64,000 nucleotides of DNA. Origin: a virus. Numbering within the stretch: position 1 is the first letter of the stretch; every line of letters starts with the position of its first letter. The translations under genes were made by a program, and so were the position numbers. Shown piece by piece: positions 18,665 to 25,709 of this stretch. A model generated the notes under the pieces. It had not been told where the DNA came from and ran no database searches. It saw nothing but the letters and a program-made list of their open reading frames with translations. The stretch covers positions 1 through 64,000 of the IMG/VR virus record IMGVR_UViG_3300037112_000094; one strand, 5' to 3'.

Positions 18665-18687
18665 GATGGTTCAATTATACCATCATG
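18662..18687 (-). promoter_or_regulatory. Inverted repeat and -10 box at an HNH start
   Basis: A perfect 9-bp inverted repeat CATGATGGT-N8-ACCATCATG encloses TATAAT (minus strand, 18679-18674) and includes the ATG at 18664-18662. It could be an operator or a stem that hides the start codon. Confidence 0.6.
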
Positions 18688-18698
18688 GTTCAAATCTT

Positions 18699-18778
18699 TG
18701 GTGGGCAGAGTGGAATTCGAATCCACAAAATCACAGCCGTCTGAAGACTGCCGCTTTGCCAAATTTGCGTACCTGCCC
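18699..18778 (-). tRNA. tRNA-Leu(CAG) with short variable region
   Basis: The acceptor GGGCAGG/TCTGCCC carries A73 and CCA. The anticodon stem CAGTC/GGCTG closes loop TTCAGAC (CAG). The variable region is about 7 nt. The T arm GTGGA TTCGAAT TCCAC is canonical. Confidence 0.85.
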
Positions 18779-18779
18779 G

Positions 18780-18856
18780 TGGTGCGCGAGGGGGAAATCG
18801 AATCCCCAAACACCAGACCCTCGATCTGGCGGCTTTGCCTGTTTGCCTACTCGCGC
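18780..18856 (-). tRNA. tRNA-Leu(GAG) with C33 and short variable region
   Basis: The acceptor GCGCGAG/CTCGCGC carries A73 and CCA. The anticodon stem CCAGA/TCTGG closes loop TCGAGGG (GAG, C33). The variable region is TGTTT and the T loop TTCGATT. Confidence 0.82.
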
Positions 18857-18864
18857 GTGAAACT

Positions 18865-18940
18865 TGGAGGACCGGGCCGGATTTTAACCAGCGATTAGCA
18901 AGGTTGCAGCTTGCCGCGTTTAACACTTCGCCACCGATCC
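18865..18940 (-). tRNA. tRNA-Cys(GCA)
   Basis: The acceptor GGATCGG/CCGGTCC carries T73, the Cys discriminator, and CCA. The anticodon stem GCAAG/CTTGC closes loop CTGCAAC (GCA). The T arm GCTGG TTAAAAT CCGGC has TTA instead of TTC. Confidence 0.9.
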
Positions 18941-18941
18941 A

Positions 18942-19018
18942 TGGTGCCCGCAGGGGTACTCGAAACCCCATCCCGACCTTTTTAAGAAGTCGCGCTCTGC
19001 CATTTGGCGTACACGGGC
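18942..19018 (-). tRNA. tRNA-Leu(TAA) with short variable region
   Basis: The acceptor GCCCGTG/TGCGGGC (two G-U pairs) carries A73 and CCA. The anticodon stem GACTT/AGGTC closes loop CTTAAAA (TAA). The variable region is GGGAT and the T loop TTCGAGT. Confidence 0.87.
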
Positions 19019-19023
19019 ACAAA

Positions 19024-19050
19024 CTAAAAAGCCCCCGATTTCTCGGAGGC
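19024..19050 (-). terminator. Terminator upstream of the last tRNA block
   Basis: On minus, GCCTCCGA-GAAA-TCGGGGGC is followed by TTTTT. It stops transcripts from the right before tRNA-Leu(TAA). Confidence 0.8.
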
Positions 19051-19182
19051 CGCTGACTGAATTCCACTTTGGACTCAGTTCACGAACCCCCGCCACCGCT
19101 CAGTAATGAGCTATACGAGGAGAGCGAACTGAGGCACACTGTCTTCATAGCGAAACCATCATTCCATGGAATTGGTGGGTTG

Positions 19183-19341
19183 TCAACGTTTTTCTTCGTC
19201 CACCACGAATCGGCTCACTGGACAACGCAGACAGGCGATCTTCTTCCCATCGAAAGGCACATCACTTGGAACAAGCCGAACGTTGTGAACCCCGCAGATG
19301 GGGGGATTCGAATCGGGCTTCTGGAAACACTGCGCCGCCAT
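19183..19341 (-). CDS. Small zinc-binding protein, possibly N-truncated
   Basis: The frame encodes MAAQCFQKPD...ICGVHNVRLV...KIACLRCPVSRF and ends at TGA 19183. It is coding-like (four Cys, ordered residues), but open sequence continues 14 codons upstream (DCDGWLFTTEHFEH) to a TAA without an ATG. Either the 5' end was lost or a rare start is used. A DNA-derived zinc-finger role is possible but not shown. No other gene is evident in 19051-19411. Confidence 0.45.
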   Translation of the reverse strand: MAAQCFQKPDSNPPICGVHNVRLVPSDVPFDGKKIACLRCPVSRFVVDEEKR

Positions 19342-19411
19342 GTGCTCAAAATGTTCAGTAGTGAACAGCCATCCATCGCAATCTTAGCATATAATCGGCT
19401 TGAGGTGAACT

Positions 19412-19573
19412 ATGTCAACGATCCTGCTCGTTTTCGCTTTAGTTTTAGCGATCCTTGCGGCGCTCGGTGTTCCGAACCCTCCGCAGCGCTGGAGCCTCGG
19501 TTGGGCTGCATTTGCGTTCTTCGTGGCCTCCATCCTGTTCAACGGAATCCTGCCGCTTCACATCGGTCACTAA
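19412..19573 (+). CDS. Small membrane protein
   Basis: A 53-residue protein starting at ATG 19412 behind GAGGTGAAC. Two hydrophobic segments (LLVFALVLAILAALGV and WAAFAFFVASILFNGIL) flank a PNPPQRWSLG turn. TATAAT at 19390-19395 may be the -10 box of this short plus-strand operon (19412-19927). The function is unknown. Similar tiny proteins are widespread in bacteria and phages. Confidence 0.75.
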   Translation: MSTILLVFALVLAILAALGVPNPPQRWSLGWAAFAFFVASILFNGILPLHIGH

Positions 19574-19590
19574 CCTCATAGGAGGATGAT

Positions 19591-19764
19591 GTGCCAAAGA
19601 CGAAGAAGCCCAAGATCGTTGTCAAGAAACCTGTAGCCACAAAGAAAAACACAGCGGTCACAAAAATCATTGTTCAAAACCCCGCGCCGGTCGTCGAAGT
19701 CATTGTTCACGATCCGACTATTCTCGAACGCGTCACAGCGTGGATAAAAGAAAACTTCAGCTAG
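19591..19764 (+). CDS. Small Lys/Val-rich protein
   Basis: A 57-residue protein starting at GTG 19591 behind GGAGGATGAT. The first half is lysine-rich (KTKKPKIVVKKPVATKKN). The second is a short amphipathic segment ending in a Trp-containing helix (LERVTAWIKENF). It is co-oriented with the genes at 19412 and 19775 with short gaps. No family is recognised. It ends in TAG, one sign that TAG is a normal stop here. Confidence 0.7.
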   Translation: MPKTKKPKIVVKKPVATKKNTAVTKIIVQNPAPVVEVIVHDPTILERVTAWIKENFS

Positions 19765-19774
19765 GAGGTTCGAA

Positions 19775-19927
19775 ATGCTTATCCTCGTTATCGTGTTGGT
19801 GTTGATTTTCGGTTTCGGCGGCGGCTACTGGGGTAATACACAGTGGGGTCCGGGCGGCGGCGCTGGCATTGGAATCGGCACCATCTTGGTCCTGCTCTTG
19901 ATCCTCTACTTGCTGCATGTCATTTAG
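19775..19927 (+). CDS. DUF3309-like small membrane protein
   Basis: A 50-residue protein behind TAGGAGGTTCGAA. Two hydrophobic stretches (LILVIVLVLIFGFGGG and ILVLLLILYLL) flank a Gly-rich GPGGGAGIGIG loop. This is the layout of DUF3309 proteins, small membrane proteins of unknown role found mainly in proteobacteria and some phages. Its stop overlaps the 3' end of the minus-strand ATPase gene by 4 bp. Confidence 0.75.
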   Translation: MLILVIVLVLIFGFGGGYWGNTQWGPGGGAGIGIGTILVLLLILYLLHVI

Positions 19928-20694
19928 TACCTATCCTCTCTTTCGACCCGTGCCATCGCTAACGGGTTGTAGGTGTCCGGCTTCCTGCCGTAGTAGCCGT
20001 CTTCGTCCCGCAGTGCGCGAGATGTGATTGGTATCCGCGCGCCATGCGGCAATGTCCCAACCGCCGCCATGATGTTGAATCTGTCCGCGAGTGTTTCACG
20101 CGTCCGTTCGGAAAGATGCCACCATTCGTCCACCATCACATCTCGACTCAGCCCATCCAGCTTATGTAGTTCATCCTCACCAATGAACTCCAGCCTGTTG
20201 AATTGTCCCGGCGTCGCGTGCTCCAAGCGTCTCTTCACTGCTTCGGCCATGATGTAATCTTTGCGCGGTGCTACGATGGCAATCCTGCTGGATGTTGCCC
20301 GTGAAACCTCGTCGGCCTCGTCGAAGAGTGCTTGTGTCTTCCCGCTCCGGCGATCCGCGTTCACCACGTATCCTTGAGAGAACAGGCTACGCATATCGCC
20401 CTTTCTCATTTCCGCGAAGATCGGAGGCGGGCTCGTGCAGATCGACATGTGATCGTTCAGAGCTTGGCTCACGTTGCGATAGAATCCCTCCCAGTACGAA
20501 ACGTAATGGACGAACAGACGCCTAGCGTCTTCGACTGGAATAGCCGAAACCCCCATTCGGAGCGGAGGACGCCCATCACCCCTCTTTCCCTGCACGCTGT
20601 ACGCATACGATTCGACCATATTGTCGAAGGCTTGCTCTGGAGGAGTGCCTCGACGGTCAGTAGGGACGTACTGAAACGGATCGAACAGCCTCAT
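19924..20694 (-). CDS. P-loop ATPase resembling terminase large subunit N-domain
   Basis: A 256-residue protein. Walker A is NADRRSGKTQALFDEA near residue 115 and Walker B is DVMVDEWWHL near residue 185, with RIAIVAPRKDYIMAEAVKR between them. A sensor-like MAAVGTLP follows. This matches the ATPase half of terminase-like motors, but no RuvC/RNase H nuclease domain follows, so it may be a stand-alone ATPase or a fragment. Its ATG shares a base with the previous stop (TGATG). Confidence 0.6.
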   Translation of the reverse strand: MRLFDPFQYVPTDRRGTPPEQAFDNMVESYAYSVQGKRGDGRPPLRMGVSAIPVEDARRLFVHYVSYWEGFYRNVSQALNDHMSICTSPPPIFAEMRKGDMRSLFSQGYVVNADRRSGKTQALFDEADEVSRATSSRIAIVAPRKDYIMAEAVKRRLEHATPGQFNRLEFIGEDELHKLDGLSRDVMVDEWWHLSERTRETLADRFNIMAAVGTLPHGARIPITSRALRDEDGYYGRKPDTYNPLAMARVEREDRY

Positions 20695-21041
20695 CACACG
20701 CCTACCGCCTTCCAGAACTCCTCGGCGCTGTCTGGATAGAGCACCACACCGCGCTCGGAGTGGAAGACGAGCATGTCGCCGCCGTTGCAGATGCGAACTT
20801 CGCGCCCGTCACCAATGGCCTTCTCCACGCGCTCCTTGGCTTCGGTGGCGGTGATTTCCTCGTCAGGGTACTTCATTGGTCCTTTGCGGAACCAGACTTT
20901 CCCGGTATGGAATCCGGCGCGCCCGTAGATGTACAGCGCCCAAGGACCATCGCCTGTCTCGGCGAACTGAAGTTCTGTCGGCGTGTGAACCTCAGCCGTT
21001 CCGTCCTCTTCCTGCTTCTTTGCCCACGCTTTCCAGTCCAT
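20694..21041 (-). CDS. Hypothetical protein
   Basis: A 115-residue acidic protein starting at ATG 21041 behind CGGGAGGGACAA. Residues 30-60 (GPWALYIYGRAGFHTGKVWF) and 80-105 (VRICNGGDMLVFHSERGVVLY) suggest a small beta domain. It is coupled to the ATPase gene. No family is recognised. Confidence 0.75.
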   Translation of the reverse strand: MDWKAWAKKQEEDGTAEVHTPTELQFAETGDGPWALYIYGRAGFHTGKVWFRKGPMKYPDEEITATEAKERVEKAIGDGREVRICNGGDMLVFHSERGVVLYPDSAEEFWKAVGV

Positions 21042-21053
21042 TTGTCCCTCCCG

Positions 21054-21233
21054 TCACTTTTTCTCTTTGCCTATCAGCCATAGAAGTACCTTCGCCAGCG
21101 TGCCAGACTCGCACGGTTTGTCGTGCTCGATGCGGTTGAGAGTGGCTGAGGAGGTGCCGATTTCCTTGGCTACCTCGCGTACACTTTTCTCTTCCATCGC
21201 TCGCCACTTGCGAAGAACAGTTCCTAGTCTCAT
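21054..21233 (-). CDS. Small XRE-type helix-turn-helix protein
   Basis: A 59-residue protein, essentially one HTH: SVREVAKEIGTSSATLNRIEHDK. The start at 21233 has no SD. TTGACA lies about 30 nt upstream on the same strand and an ACTG-N10-CAGT repeat overlaps the -10 region, so it may repress itself. The divergent glycosyltransferase promoter lies within 60 bp, making this a candidate regulator of that operon. Confidence 0.75.
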   Translation of the reverse strand: MRLGTVLRKWRAMEEKSVREVAKEIGTSSATLNRIEHDKPCESGTLAKVLLWLIGKEKK

Positions 21234-21287
21234 GGACGATACTGTTTCACAAAGCAGTTTTTGTGTCAATTGCGATCTTTTATTCAC

Positions 21288-21316
21288 TTGACAGTGAACA
21301 GCATCCAAACTATCTT
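21288..21316 (+). promoter_or_regulatory. Promoter of the glycosyltransferase operon
   Basis: TTGACA (21288-21293), a 17-nt spacer and TATCTT (21311-21316). ATG 21324 follows 7 nt later with no SD, predicting a leaderless mRNA. Confidence 0.75.
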
Positions 21317-21323
21317 CAAGCGC

Positions 21324-22562
21324 ATGGCTGAGCAACCCACGCCGCTCCTCTTTATTTCCGATAGTCCGTCATCGTCGAGTGGCCTCGGCAGGATATGCCG
21401 AGACCTCACGACAAGGGCGCACGAGCATTTGACGGATGTCTACAGAGTCGGAGTCTTAGGCCACGGCGGACCGGGCTCCCGCAGATTCGGTTTCGTAAAT
21501 TATGTGATCGAGGGAATGCAGGAGTGGGCCATCCCAACACTTCCTGAAGTCTGGGAGGATTTTGCTGGGAACGAACCGGGTATCATCTGCACTATTTGGG
21601 ACCTATCGCGCTTAGATTGGATTGCGCAGCCAAAATACTCTGAAGCCGCCGTGCTCAAGAATCCGGAATTGCGCCAGTGGCTCGTCAAACGTCCGTTCAA
21701 GCTCTTTGGGTACGTGCCAATAGACGGCTCAGGCCCGAACGACAGGCTCTCGTTTCCCCTTATGCGGACGGCGCTGGGCTTCGACCGTCTGCTGGCCTAC
21801 GGTCCGTTTGGTGAAGGCGTCCTATGCAGAACCATCGGCGATAAGCAAGCGGCTGAGCGTCATCTGACAAATTTGCCACACGGCTTTGATGGCGATGTCT
21901 TTTACGAGAGAAACCGCGCTCTTTGCCGTCACATGTTCTTCCAGATCACGGGCGGGCAGCAGATTATGGAGGATCACGGCCCCATCACGGAAGATGAATG
22001 CCTGATTTCCATAGTCGCCACAAATCAGGATCGCAAAAATTGGGCGTTGGGTATCGAAACGGCGGCGATACTTGCCAGAAATCGCAAGGTCCGCCTTTGG
22101 GCGCACACAGATGCATTCGAGCGATTTTGGAGTATACCAGCGCTATTGTGCGACTACGGGATGATCGACAAAACGATAATCAGCTTGGGCCAAATTACCG
22201 ATCAAAAAATGGCAGAAGCACTATCCGCCTGCGACCTCATGCTCGGAATCGGACCCGAGGGTTTTGGACTCCCGTTAGCCGAAAGTCTCGCCTGCGGCAC
22301 TCCCGTGATCACTGGCTCTTACGCTGGCGCAGCGGATTTTGTCCCAAAGGAAATGCAAGTCGATCCGATGGTTGACGGTTCGGGAAGTGCAGCGTTTTAC
22401 CATGCGGGATCATTTGGCACCAAGCGCCCTGTTTACAACGCAGAAAATTGGGCGGCGAAGGCGAACGAATGGATCGGAAAGCGAACGCATCTCGATCCGC
22501 GCTACGAGTGGAAGAACAATTGGGTTGCGTGGGAGAAGTGGTTTCGGGACGCGGTGAAATGA
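21324..22562 (+). CDS. GT-B glycosyltransferase (GT4-like)
   Basis: A 412-residue GT-B protein. The N-terminal FISDSPSSSSGLGRICRDL is the loop typical of retaining glycosyltransferases. The C-terminal half has the donor-site block EGFGLPLAESLACGTPVITGSYAGAADF, with the paired EGFG...E motif of GT4. It probably transfers a sugar to a phage or host glycan, and the operon context suggests modification of a virion protein or surface polymer. First gene of a six-gene operon with ATGA overlaps. Confidence 0.88.
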   Translation: MAEQPTPLLFISDSPSSSSGLGRICRDLTTRAHEHLTDVYRVGVLGHGGPGSRRFGFVNYVIEGMQEWAIPTLPEVWEDFAGNEPGIICTIWDLSRLDWIAQPKYSEAAVLKNPELRQWLVKRPFKLFGYVPIDGSGPNDRLSFPLMRTALGFDRLLAYGPFGEGVLCRTIGDKQAAERHLTNLPHGFDGDVFYERNRALCRHMFFQITGGQQIMEDHGPITEDECLISIVATNQDRKNWALGIETAAILARNRKVRLWAHTDAFERFWSIPALLCDYGMIDKTIISLGQITDQKMAEALSACDLMLGIGPEGFGLPLAESLACGTPVITGSYAGAADFVPKEMQVDPMVDGSGSAAFYHAGSFGTKRPVYNAENWAAKANEWIGKRTHLDPRYEWKNNWVAWEKWFRDAVK

Positions 22563-23182
22563 GTGTGTGGATCACCAATTTCAATAACCTAAATCGAGGG
22601 TTTAGCCGTCTTGTTGATTGGCTCATCGAGGCTGATGTTCCCTTCACTGTCATCGACAATGCATCGACATGGGAGCCGCTGCTTAGGTATTACGAGGCCG
22701 CGCATTTTCCCATAGTCCGTTGCGAGAAGAATCTTGGGCCTTATGCGTTTTGGGAACTTGGCTTTCATCAAGCAGCAAGAAGGTTCATCGTCACGGACCC
22801 AGATGTTGTTCCCTGCGCGAACTGTCCCAGAGACCTCCTTGAGCGTATGAGCCTAATGATGGACAGGGGATACAGTACGGTCGGGCCGTCACTTCGTATC
22901 GACAACCTTCCCGACTGTTACGATGCTAAAAATAGGGTTATCGCTTGGGAGCAGCAATGGTGGCAGCGTCCTGTAGATGGAGGGTTTGAGGCCAATCTCG
23001 ATACAACTTTCTCGATGTATGAGGAGGGAACGATGCCGCGCGCTTGGGATAATGGGCTCCAAGGTTGCAGATTGGCTCCGCCATATCAGTTCGAGCACCT
23101 TCCTTGGTACGAAGGTCCGGGACCTAATCCAGAGCGGGATTTCTATAACGCCACGAGGCGAAAGGAGTGGACAAATTGGTAA
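22559..23182 (+). CDS. GT-A type glycosyltransferase-like protein
   Basis: A 207-residue protein starting at ATG 22559 overlapping the previous stop. WITNFNNLNRGFSRLVDWL near the start, FTVIDNAS, and a DPDVVP motif near residue 82 fit a nucleotide-diphosphosugar transferase fold, with DPD as the DxD metal site. It ends in a polar, Trp/Pro-rich tail. Acceptor and sugar are unknown. Confidence 0.75.
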   Translation: MSVWITNFNNLNRGFSRLVDWLIEADVPFTVIDNASTWEPLLRYYEAAHFPIVRCEKNLGPYAFWELGFHQAARRFIVTDPDVVPCANCPRDLLERMSLMMDRGYSTVGPSLRIDNLPDCYDAKNRVIAWEQQWWQRPVDGGFEANLDTTFSMYEEGTMPRAWDNGLQGCRLAPPYQFEHLPWYEGPGPNPERDFYNATRRKEWTNW

Positions 23183-23676
23183 TCGTGAGCATGACGGAAG
23201 CTTCGGAAGCGTGGAAGCAGACGGCCTGTAACAATTGGGCTTCTCACCTCCCGCTGCTGAGAACCTGCGGCTGGGCGACGAGGGTTTTGGAACTTGGTAT
23301 GGGGAGATACTCTACGCCAACATTCCTCAACTCAGCCCTGTTTCCCTTTCTTGATACCTTAGTCTCAGTCGAAAGCGACCGTGGATGGATTCAGCAGTCA
23401 GAGGACGCGCGGCACAAAATTCATATCCATCCAGAGCCCATCGAACCATTTCTCGACGACTTTGATTTAGAGAATTTTGATTTGATTTTCGTCGACAATT
23501 CCGACAAAGCCGAACGGCGTATTGAAACGCTGAAGTACATCTCGTCCCGGCAACCAAGAAGAGCAAGCGTTCTCGTACACGACTGGGAGCGCTATCACGC
23601 TGCGGTTACAGGATTCAGGTTTGGCATCCTCGACGACAGACAGTTGCCGCACACGGCGTTAGTTTGGGGAAGATAA
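23176..23676 (+). CDS. Class I SAM-dependent methyltransferase-like protein
   Basis: About 166 residues. Motif I is VLELGMGRYSTPTFL, motif II TLVSVESDRGWIQQ and motif IV NFDLIFVDNSDKAERR, the order of a Rossmann methyltransferase. HDWERYH near the C-terminus is a plausible active-site segment. A TTG start at 23176 has the best spacing from AAAGGAG; GTG 23167 and ATG 23191 are alternatives. It probably works with the adjacent glycosyltransferases on the same glycan. Confidence 0.75.
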   Translation: MVIVSMTEASEAWKQTACNNWASHLPLLRTCGWATRVLELGMGRYSTPTFLNSALFPFLDTLVSVESDRGWIQQSEDARHKIHIHPEPIEPFLDDFDLENFDLIFVDNSDKAERRIETLKYISSRQPRRASVLVHDWERYHAAVTGFRFGILDDRQLPHTALVWGR

Positions 23677-24479
23677 TGAATCTTACCGTATCTAGCATGT
23701 TTCGCAACGATGCGCTCTATCTTCGCGAGTGGATCGAATTTCATCTGCTAATGGGTGTAGGGAGATTTTATCTCTACCATCAGGGAACCAGCACGCCGGA
23801 AGATGGCTGGAGGGAAGTTCTTCATCCGTATGTCGAGCGACGCATCGTTGATGTGAAAGAGTGGCCGTATAGGTGTCATCATAGCGGGGGCAGGAACGCC
23901 CAGATCGATGCGAATCAAGACTGCATCGACAGAATCAAAGGGCAAAAGGGATGGCTTGCCTTAATCGACAGCGATGAATTTCTTTTCTCGCCCCGCTACG
24001 AGACTGTTACCGAAGCGCTCGCTACTTTGCCGCAAACGTGCGGCGCTGTTGGGGTCCACTGGATGATGTTCGGATCGAGCGGGAAGCAGGAATGGGAAGA
24101 CGCTCCAGTGATCGAGCGATTTACTTGGAGGCCGAACGAAAGTCTTCCGTACAACCGCATGTACAAAAGCATCGTCAGACTGGACGATGCTGCCCTCTCA
24201 ACGCTTGGCAGTGAACACCATTTTCAGACCAGCGGTGGAACCATCAACGAAGATGGAACGCCTCTGCTCGACAGAGAGGCACCACCGCGCTCTTCCATCC
24301 TCCGGCTCAATCATTACTTTACAAAGTCGCGTAAAGAGTGGGAGCAACGGCATCCCATAGACACGAGCGGTGAGACTTGGGGGCGCGACGAAAATCGCTG
24401 GCTCTGGGTGCAGGCGATGGATGTAGACGACCGAACGATTCAACGATTTCTAGCAGCACTGAAAGAGAGACTGAAATGA
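23676..24479 (+). CDS. Glycosyltransferase family 92-like protein
   Basis: A 267-residue protein. MFRNDALYLREWIEFHLLMGV followed by YLYHQGTSTPEDG, then WLALIDSDEFLFSP with a DSDEF metal-binding motif, is the GT92/Glyco_tranf_2_4 pattern. The DxD-type motif lies near residue 96. The stop of the previous gene and this ATG overlap (TAATG). It is a likely galactosyl- or related transferase, but the sugar cannot be read from sequence. Confidence 0.85.
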   Translation: MNLTVSSMFRNDALYLREWIEFHLLMGVGRFYLYHQGTSTPEDGWREVLHPYVERRIVDVKEWPYRCHHSGGRNAQIDANQDCIDRIKGQKGWLALIDSDEFLFSPRYETVTEALATLPQTCGAVGVHWMMFGSSGKQEWEDAPVIERFTWRPNESLPYNRMYKSIVRLDDAALSTLGSEHHFQTSGGTINEDGTPLLDREAPPRSSILRLNHYFTKSRKEWEQRHPIDTSGETWGRDENRWLWVQAMDVDDRTIQRFLAALKERLK

Positions 24480-25000
24480 ATATCGCGCGAGCTTTGGCGA
24501 CGCCCGGTTGGATGAGCGAAGGGGAACTGTCTTACTTGGCCGAGGCTGCGAGTCGACGCCGTACCATCCTCGAAATTGGAAGCTGGGAAGGACGCAGCAC
24601 GATAGCTCTGGCTGAGAACACGAAAGGTGTCGTCTACGCTGTCGATAGCTGGACTGGAAGCATGGATCACAGGAGCGAACTGAGCGTGCAGGTATTGCCT
24701 GATTTTCTTCGCAATACTCAAGGCTTAAACAACATCCTTCCAGTTCCAATGGCATCACTGAGAGCGTGTGCGGTCCTTACGGAGTGCGTCGTTGACTTCG
24801 ATATGATCTTTATCGATGCTTCGCATGAATATCAGGACGTGAAGGCGGACATTCTTGCGTGGCGACAACTGTTGAGCCATGGTGGAATCCTGTGCGGCCA
24901 CGATTATGGAAACGAGTGGGCTGGGGTGAAGCAAGCCGTCGACGAACTGATTCCAAACTTTAGGCTGGTTGAAACCATTTGGACCACGGAGGAAGCATGA
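24476..25000 (+). CDS. Class I SAM-dependent methyltransferase (Methyltransf_24-like)
   Basis: A 174-residue protein. Motif I is ILEIGSWEGRSTIALAE, motif II VVYAVDSWTGS, motif IV DMIFIDASHEYQDVKADI and motif V GGILCGHDYG. The DASHEY...W and GHDY residues are characteristic of sugar and glycan O-methyltransferases of the Methyltransf_24 group. It is coupled by ATGA overlaps on both sides. Second methyltransferase of the operon. Confidence 0.87.
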   Translation: MNIARALATPGWMSEGELSYLAEAASRRRTILEIGSWEGRSTIALAENTKGVVYAVDSWTGSMDHRSELSVQVLPDFLRNTQGLNNILPVPMASLRACAVLTECVVDFDMIFIDASHEYQDVKADILAWRQLLSHGGILCGHDYGNEWAGVKQAVDELIPNFRLVETIWTTEEA

Positions 25001-25653
25001 GCGACTACCGCGTTTTTGTGCCGTTTGTAAACCGTCCCGACTTGCTCCACAACGCCGTCGAATCGCTGGCAGACGTGAAGCAGTACCTCGCCATCATCGA
25101 CAACTCGGTGGGAGATCAAAAATATCCATGGGATAACTTCGAGTCTCAGACCTTCAGACCTGTCGTTCCATACACGTTTTCGCAGACGATGAATCTGATC
25201 CTCAAGATCACGCGAGATACGGACGCAAAAATCTGCGTATTCATGCACTCGGACGCAGAGGCCGGTCCGGGTTCAGTGATGGCGCTGATATCTCAGGCAC
25301 GAAAGCTGACCGCCGAAGGCACGAAGTGGGGAGTGCTCTTCACAAATTACGATGCTCTCGCCGCGTTCAACGTGAACGCCTTCGAAGACATCGGCGGATG
25401 GGACACGAACCTTCCGCAATACTTCAGCGATAACGATACATATCGCCGCCTGAGACTCGCGGGCTGGGAGTGCATCGACACGGGCCTCCCAGTCAAGCAC
25501 GAACCATCACAGACGATCAAGAGCGATCCAAAGTTAAATTTCATCAACGGCGTGACCTTTCCACTCTACGGGTTCTATTACGAGCAGAAGCACGGAGGGC
25601 CTCCCGGAAAGGAAAGGTTCGACAAACCTTTTAATGGAGCGCTTGATCGATAA
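24997..25653 (+). CDS. GT2-like glycosyltransferase
   Basis: A 218-residue protein behind GGAGGAAGC, overlapping the previous stop. FVPFVNRPDLLHNAVESL at the N-terminus, ICVFMHSDAEAGPGSV with HSDAE as the metal-binding motif, and FEDIGGWDTNLPQYFSDNDTYRRLRLAGW near residue 130 match GT2 enzymes (catalytic GGWD and DND region). Last sugar gene of the operon. Confidence 0.85.
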   Translation: MSDYRVFVPFVNRPDLLHNAVESLADVKQYLAIIDNSVGDQKYPWDNFESQTFRPVVPYTFSQTMNLILKITRDTDAKICVFMHSDAEAGPGSVMALISQARKLTAEGTKWGVLFTNYDALAAFNVNAFEDIGGWDTNLPQYFSDNDTYRRLRLAGWECIDTGLPVKHEPSQTIKSDPKLNFINGVTFPLYGFYYEQKHGGPPGKERFDKPFNGALDR

Positions 25654-25709
25654 CGGGGCGCTTGCACTTTTGCAAGCATAGTGCAAGAATGGCAAGCACG
25701 AGGGAAAAC

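Noticed and set aside
19051-19070. A further Y-like strand (GCTGACTGA on the plus strand)
   Set aside because: The 9-mer is present, but no CGACTA strand or complementary terminal stem follows, and part of it belongs to the terminator hairpin region.
19069-19581. 170-codon open frame on the plus strand
   Set aside because: Its composition is unlike a protein. It overlaps the better small genes on both strands, and no ribosome site precedes its start.
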